Part shown: one piece after another, positions 59,663 to 64,000 of the stretch
Layout of the letters: each line of letters begins with the position of its first letter
Position numbering within the stretch: the stretch's first letter is position 1
NCBI GenBank assembly: GCA_020543525.1
Contig: JAHYIO010000031.1
Location: 930,001 to 994,000 of the forward strand
Length of the DNA stretch: 64,000 nt
From: Coriolopsis trogii
Taxonomy: Eukaryota > Basidiomycota > Agaricomycetes > Polyporales > Polyporaceae
Direction of reading: 5' to 3'
Made by a program: the position numbers and the translations under genes
Notes under the pieces: model-generated
What the model was told of the DNA's origin: nothing
Database searches by the model: none
What the model saw: the letters and a program-made list of their open reading frames with translations, nothing else

Positions 59663-61749
59663 CTAAGCGGGCATGAATGGTCGGAGGTACCCCGGTGAAT
59701 GGGTGTGGCGGGTCGCATTCGACGTTGAGGCAATGGCTGGTTGTGAGGACGATTGTCCTGACCTATGCACACTGGTGTTGTGATAGGGAAGCGACAACTG
59801 ACTCGGAGCGTGCCGCGTCACGTCGAGCGAGCTGGAGGTTGAGTCCTCTGGACCCCATAAGCTGACGTCCGACTCTTTCTCTACGCCATCTTCTGATTCG
59901 GGCGATAGCCTGTCTTCAGCGACTTCCATGGTGCTTGTCCAACGACGACGGCGCGCATACATGACATTGGAGCGCATTTTCGCCCTGCGCGTCGCGGGAT
60001 GCCAGTCGGGGTATAGCACCTCGAGACACACCCTGCAGGGGCAATGGTCAACCTCTCCGTCTTTGGACAACGACTGCCTGAGCCGCACTCGCGCGCGGTC
60101 CCTGAGGCAATCCAGGGCTGTCTGCAGCTCTGGTGTGCAGAGGCACGGCATGAGGATCGACGTGTGCGCGCGCACGTACGCTCTCTTGCACTCCTCGCTT
60201 TCCGGTGCACATCTGAGTCCCCGCTTTTCACAAAATTTCCTGAGCGCACTGCGCAACGTCTCGGGGTCATCCCCGACGCAGTGGTGCTTCGCGTCGTGCT
60301 TCGTCTGCTTATCCTTCTTCGTCGTCTCACCCTCGCCATCGCGCGAGAGCAAGAGGCCCAGGTGCCGCCTCACGCTGTCCGGGCGGCGGAAGACATCTCG
60401 ATTGGCACGGATGGATTCCGGGCTACAGTGCAGGCAGCGGACGATGATGCCAAGGTGGCAGAAGATGATGTGCCGGTCCATGTCGGCGGGGCGGTTGCCC
60501 GCGACTGAGCACGCGCAGGTGCCAGGGTATATCTTGCCAATCGGACAGGCGATACGGGAGCCAGTCTCGTCTTCGAAGAGCCTCGGTATGGGTCGATCTT
60601 CCGTCGAATCAGGAGAGTCTTTTGGGGGCGCGTACGCGTGCGAGCTCCGAGGATTCGTGGTGGCGCGCTTTGTACGGCCACGGGTGGCGGAGGGGCGGCT
60701 GCGACCGTATCCGTATTCCGGCTCTGGATACTTGTTTTCTTTTCCGGAGGAACCAGATGGTTTGTTCTTCCGACGTTTCTTTGTAGGCGGCACCTTTCCT
60801 GTGATTAGCGAATATGGCACCCAATCAAAGATGTGCATAAAGGGCATCGCAATCAGAAAGCGTACCCGATGTATGGGACGGACGGCCTGCATCCATCTGG
60901 GGCGGGATTGCTATACTTCGATTCATACTGCCGTTGTGATTGAGGCGGCCAGTGAGCCGTCCCTGGAGCGAACTCATCGGCGGAATGGCAGGGCGATTAT
61001 CTGGCACTAAAGTTAAGTTGGTAATCAGTTATGGTCGGTTTAGTTCATCGAACAGCCACAAAGAGCTCACCACTTGTGTATACGACCGAACTCCTGCCAA
61101 TAGACAATTGAGCTGATGCCGAAGAACCTGGCTCGGGATCGAAGGCATCGTATCGATAGCGACGCCGTTTCTTCCTGGCGGGGTCGTCGCGTTGTGCTTC
61201 CTGCAGTTCGTCATTGTCTTCGTAGCTCCGCTTGAGCAATTCACGAAGTGGTATATCGGGAGAGGAGTCGGGAGTGACTTGCAGGGTAGCGTGATTAACG
61301 ATTGCTACGGGGGAGGAGGGGGTGATTGGATGCACCGAGGTCTCGAAGGATTGTTGACTCGGAGCGATGTAGGCTGCAGCTGTGCTTTCAGCGAACGACT
61401 GGGTAATTGAGGCGGTTTCTGCGCGGAATGTTGACGAGTCAATGCACTCGCTGAAGTCGAGGTCAGAAGGGCGAGGCGGGGAGAGACTATTGTAATAGTT
61501 CTCCTGCAACCATTCAGTATCGAGGTCAAGATCGAGTTTTTCTGAGTTGTCTTGGTACCAGAAGTACGGGTTTTGGTCCGCGTAACCCTGCAAGGGTTCA
61601 AGCTCATCGCCATCGGCTGGAAGAGTACAAGTCTGCCCGATGAGCGAAGAAAACTGTGAGAAGTCAGAGTTTGGATCGGGGGCGGAAGAGGTGTCTGTTA
61701 GTTGAGGAGCGGTTAGGCTGAGGTTGGTCGACAGACTGGAGAAGTCCAT
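59663..61749 (-). CDS. C2H2-like zinc-finger protein (copy 2 of a local family)
   Basis: Three exons, all in phase: 61749-61071, 61006-60866 and 60798-59663, give 651 residues. The N-terminus (MDFSSLSTNLSLTAPQLTDT) is acidic and Ser/Pro-rich like an activation domain, and ends in a basic cluster (ARKKRRRYRYDAF). The third exon opens with KVPPTKKRRKNK, a likely nuclear localisation signal. The finger ACPIGKIYPGTCACSVAG, with H in MDRHIIFCH, has the same wide spacing (C-x12-H-x4-H after a distant first Cys) and the same continuation (LGIIVRCLHC, then RPDSVRRH) as the protein at 24081-25607. The tail is Ser/His-rich. It is probably a transcription factor of a basidiomycete-specific family. The target is unknown. 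Confidence 0.75.
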
Positions 61750-63133
61750 GATGCTGGTGGGGATGAGATGAGGGGCAAGTGGTCGGCAACATCAGTGCCG
61801 CAGTCTCTCTTATACTTGGCCCATATTTTGAGTTTGATCGTGTACAACGAGGCGTACCTATGTGAGGCGTGAAGCAAACGTAGTGGATGCTGAGATGTAC
61901 TCTTCAAGCAACTAACCTGATAGATGACGCCGCAGACCGCACATATGCAAGCCCTCCTGATATCATGATGACGGGCTGCTGGAAAATTGCCTCCTCCCCA
62001 ACCTCTTTGATAAGATGTTTTATACTGTTTTTTGGACGCTATGGGGCGAATGGGGCGAGCGGAGGAGACCTGGAGGCTAGATCTTCTGAATTAGCCACTA
62101 GTCTTGGCGTATGCATGTCATGCAGCAGTAGAGCACACGGACACATACTGGTGAGTGCAGGAAGGCCGAGCTGCATGTATAAATCTCACCGTCGCCGCGT
62201 TGGCGTTCAATCTGCACAACGCTAGCGCATCATCGTAGCCTGAATCACTCAAAGTTAACCCCATGCAGACGAGCCAGGCATAAGGCTAGAGGCACCTCGA
62301 CAGGGTCTCTGTGAGGTTGACTCTGGAGCCTTCAGCGGTCTTCGTCAGCATCAGGATACCCATAATCTATTCTGTAGCCGCGGGCCTCAGACTGGGGACA
62401 ATCAGCTCGAAAACAACAGATAAGCCTCACTTTGTGTGCGCATGATCCAACGTTCGTTGGTAAGATCTGAATACACAGGACGTGTTCTACCACGCGACTC
62501 CACTTGTTGTCTCGCGGTACTACCCACATGTACATGAATGCGCAGGTTGGCTGGTTTCGGCTGTTGCAGCCCGAAGCTTCGCAATTGTCGCATGGAGGCA
62601 TACTGACGTGTAGAAGGTGCATATCGAGAGGGTATTTCGGAAGGGCTGAATGGTAGATGGTGGTGGCCGCTCTTGCAGTGTACGTATGTCTCGTAAGGCC
62701 GTGGTAAGGCCTGATCATACTATAGCTACCGGGGCCTACTAGCGCCGCAGCGAGTACTTACTCGTACTTACGATCCTCCGCGTCTAATCTGTCTTGTTCC
62801 CTCCTACCGTAAGTCTCCCAGGTCGTCGGATGCTTGGTCCCGTAACTCGATGTACGGCGAACGTTGGGGTAATTGGACACGGATGCTATCAACGAGCAGC
62901 TCTCAGGGTGGAGCGGGGTATTGAGATACCGGTCCCTTAGGCAAGTTGGTTTCGTACGTCGGGGTACGAGAGGTAACGAGATTACCAGCTCCTTTCCCCT
63001 ACTTATACTCTAGCATCCCTGAACAGCATATAGCTGTCGCCAACAGCTTCCTCGTCACTCCGTTTGCACCTCGTTGCTCCAACGCCAGGAGCAGTAACTC
63101 GATTTAGCTTGAATCACCGCCACGGGATTCACG
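61750..63133. other. region upstream of the GT55 gene, possible small minus-strand frame
   Basis: A 128-residue minus frame (62718-62332) has many cysteines (MPPCDNCEASGCNSRNQPTC, then MWVVPRDNKWSRVVEHVLC). It has no signal peptide or known domain, and I give it low weight. The rest is promoter DNA for the divergent flanking genes. A CCCCT stress-element-like motif lies at about 62996. Confidence 0.3.
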
Positions 63134-64000
63134 ATGCGACTCTCATTGCCCTTTTCCATCGCCAGTATCGGCCAGCTCGAAATCCGAGGCTTGCAGCGAG
63201 TCATTGAGCTGGAGGCCACCGAACCCTCATTCCCATCCAAGAAATCCGCCGCCACTTCCCAGGCCGTTTACCCCACAGCTGTGCACGCCATCCAGTCTCG
63301 GTCCGCCATTGTCGTTCCCTGCAAAGACGAGCCCCTCGAGCGCATCCAGTCTGTCTGGGCCGCCATCCCCAGCAGCAGCCTGATCATCCTCGTCTCCGCC
63401 TCCGAACCCGACACGTACGCCAGGGAGAGAACGGCCTTGGCCGCGTTCTGCCGCGAGACTGATCGGAACGCCATGTGCATCAACCAACGCGACCCCGTAC
63501 TGGCCGAAGCCCTTCGCTCTGTTGGGATGACCACGCTATTGTCAGACGACGGTCTCGTACACAAGGGAAAGGGCGAGGCTTTGGTCGTCGGCATAGCACT
63601 CGCGGCCACGGCCTCTTGTCCTGCTGACGGCGGTCGGACTCATCAGCCCTACAAGTATGTCGGGTTCTTGGACGCCGACAACCTCGTGCCTGGCAGCGTA
63701 CAGGAGTACTGCCGCGCATACAGCGTAGGCTTGCACCTCGCTTCGACCGAAGACGCTATGGTCCGTATCTCCTGGGGCAGCAAGCCCAAGATCAAGGACG
63801 GAGGCTACGACTTCAAGCACGTCGGCCGGACCACCAGGATCGTGAACCGGTGGTTCAACCGGCTCCTCCTAGCGATGGGGCGTGACTGCACCATCACGGG
63901 TGAGGTCGCCGAGAGTGCCGAGAACGAGGATGGTCAGTTGGAGATGAGCCACATCTGCACCGGCTGCCCGGGCGAGAATGCGATGTCCTTGTCCCTGGCG
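63134..64000 (+). CDS. mpgS: mannosyl-3-phosphoglycerate synthase (GT55), 3' end outside window
   Basis: The ATG at 63134 gives MRLSLPFSIASIGQLEIRGL, and the frame stays open to the window end (289 codons). Motifs fit the GT55 family: IVVPCKDEPLERIQSVWAAI near residues 61-80, the metal-binding DAD in YVGFLDADNLVPGSVQEYCR (about residue 177), MVRISWGSKPKIKDGGY, and FKHVGRTTRIVNRWFNRLL. The enzyme transfers mannose from GDP-mannose to 3-phosphoglycerate. This makes mannosyl-3-phosphoglycerate, the precursor of the compatible solute mannosylglycerate. The enzyme is best known from thermophilic prokaryotes and is also present in filamentous fungi. The C-terminal part is cut by the window, and I cannot see whether a phosphatase gene follows. 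Confidence 0.9.
   Translation, partial: MRLSLPFSIASIGQLEIRGLQRVIELEATEPSFPSKKSAATSQAVYPTAVHAIQSRSAIVVPCKDEPLERIQSVWAAIPSSSLIILVSASEPDTYARERTALAAFCRETDRNAMCINQRDPVLAEALRSVGMTTLLSDDGLVHKGKGEALVVGIALAATASCPADGGRTHQPYKYVGFLDADNLVPGSVQEYCRAYSVGLHLASTEDAMVRISWGSKPKIKDGGYDFKHVGRTTRIVNRWFNRLLLAMGRDCTITGEVAESAENEDGQLEMSHICTGCPGENAMSLSLA

Overview
The window is nuclear DNA of a filamentous basidiomycete, most likely an Agaricomycete (mushroom or polypore lineage). The genes have many short introns of about 50-80 nt with GT..AG ends, are densely packed on both strands, and belong to families typical of that class: multi-pass membrane proteins of the DUF6534 type, BTB proteins, a DUF7729 GPI-anchored protein and a PIF1-like Helitron helicase. 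I saw no bacterial-type operons, rRNA, tRNA or CRISPR array.

Layout from left to right. 1-2779 is the 3' part of a Tudor staphylococcal nuclease (SND1) gene. 3142-5280 is a 5'-truncated Helitron helicase on the minus strand. 5903-7213 is a membrane protein. 8113-9391 is an ornithine decarboxylase antizyme gene whose reading frame needs a +1 ribosomal frameshift at TTT-TGA. 9890-11246 is a DUF1771-Smr protein, 11964-12839 a BTB protein (minus), 13880-15451 a DUF6534 membrane protein and 15777-16886 a RING protein. 17194 to about 23150 is the Mediator kinase-module subunit MED12 (minus). 24081-25607 is a C2H2 zinc-finger protein.

A pair of inverted repeats of about 1.5 kb follows (about 26545-28080 and 39165-40690). 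Each arm carries an almost identical gene for a small secreted cysteine-rich protein. The arms enclose about 11 kb of gene-poor DNA in which I trust only one gene (32754-34775, minus).

Beyond the right arm the order is typical of a conserved core: ribosomal protein RPS5 (41654-42548, minus), an RRM-like/coiled-coil protein (43421-45291), a BTB protein (45461-46992, minus), an aldo/keto reductase with extremely small exons (48141-49720, minus), an unrecognised 246-residue protein (52871-53611), a DUF7729 secreted GPI-anchored protein (55885-56909), a second C2H2 protein of the same family as the first (59663-61749, minus), and the 5' part of a mannosyl-3-phosphoglycerate synthase (63134 to the window end).

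The genes do not form one pathway. They are mainly housekeeping and regulatory genes (RNA metabolism, polyamine control, translation, transcription, compatible-solute synthesis) interrupted by a transposon remnant and by the accessory inverted-repeat segment. The observations most worth following are the antizyme frameshift, the 5-nt and 1-nt exons in the aldo/keto reductase, the inverted duplication of the secreted protein, and the disturbed 5' end of MED12.
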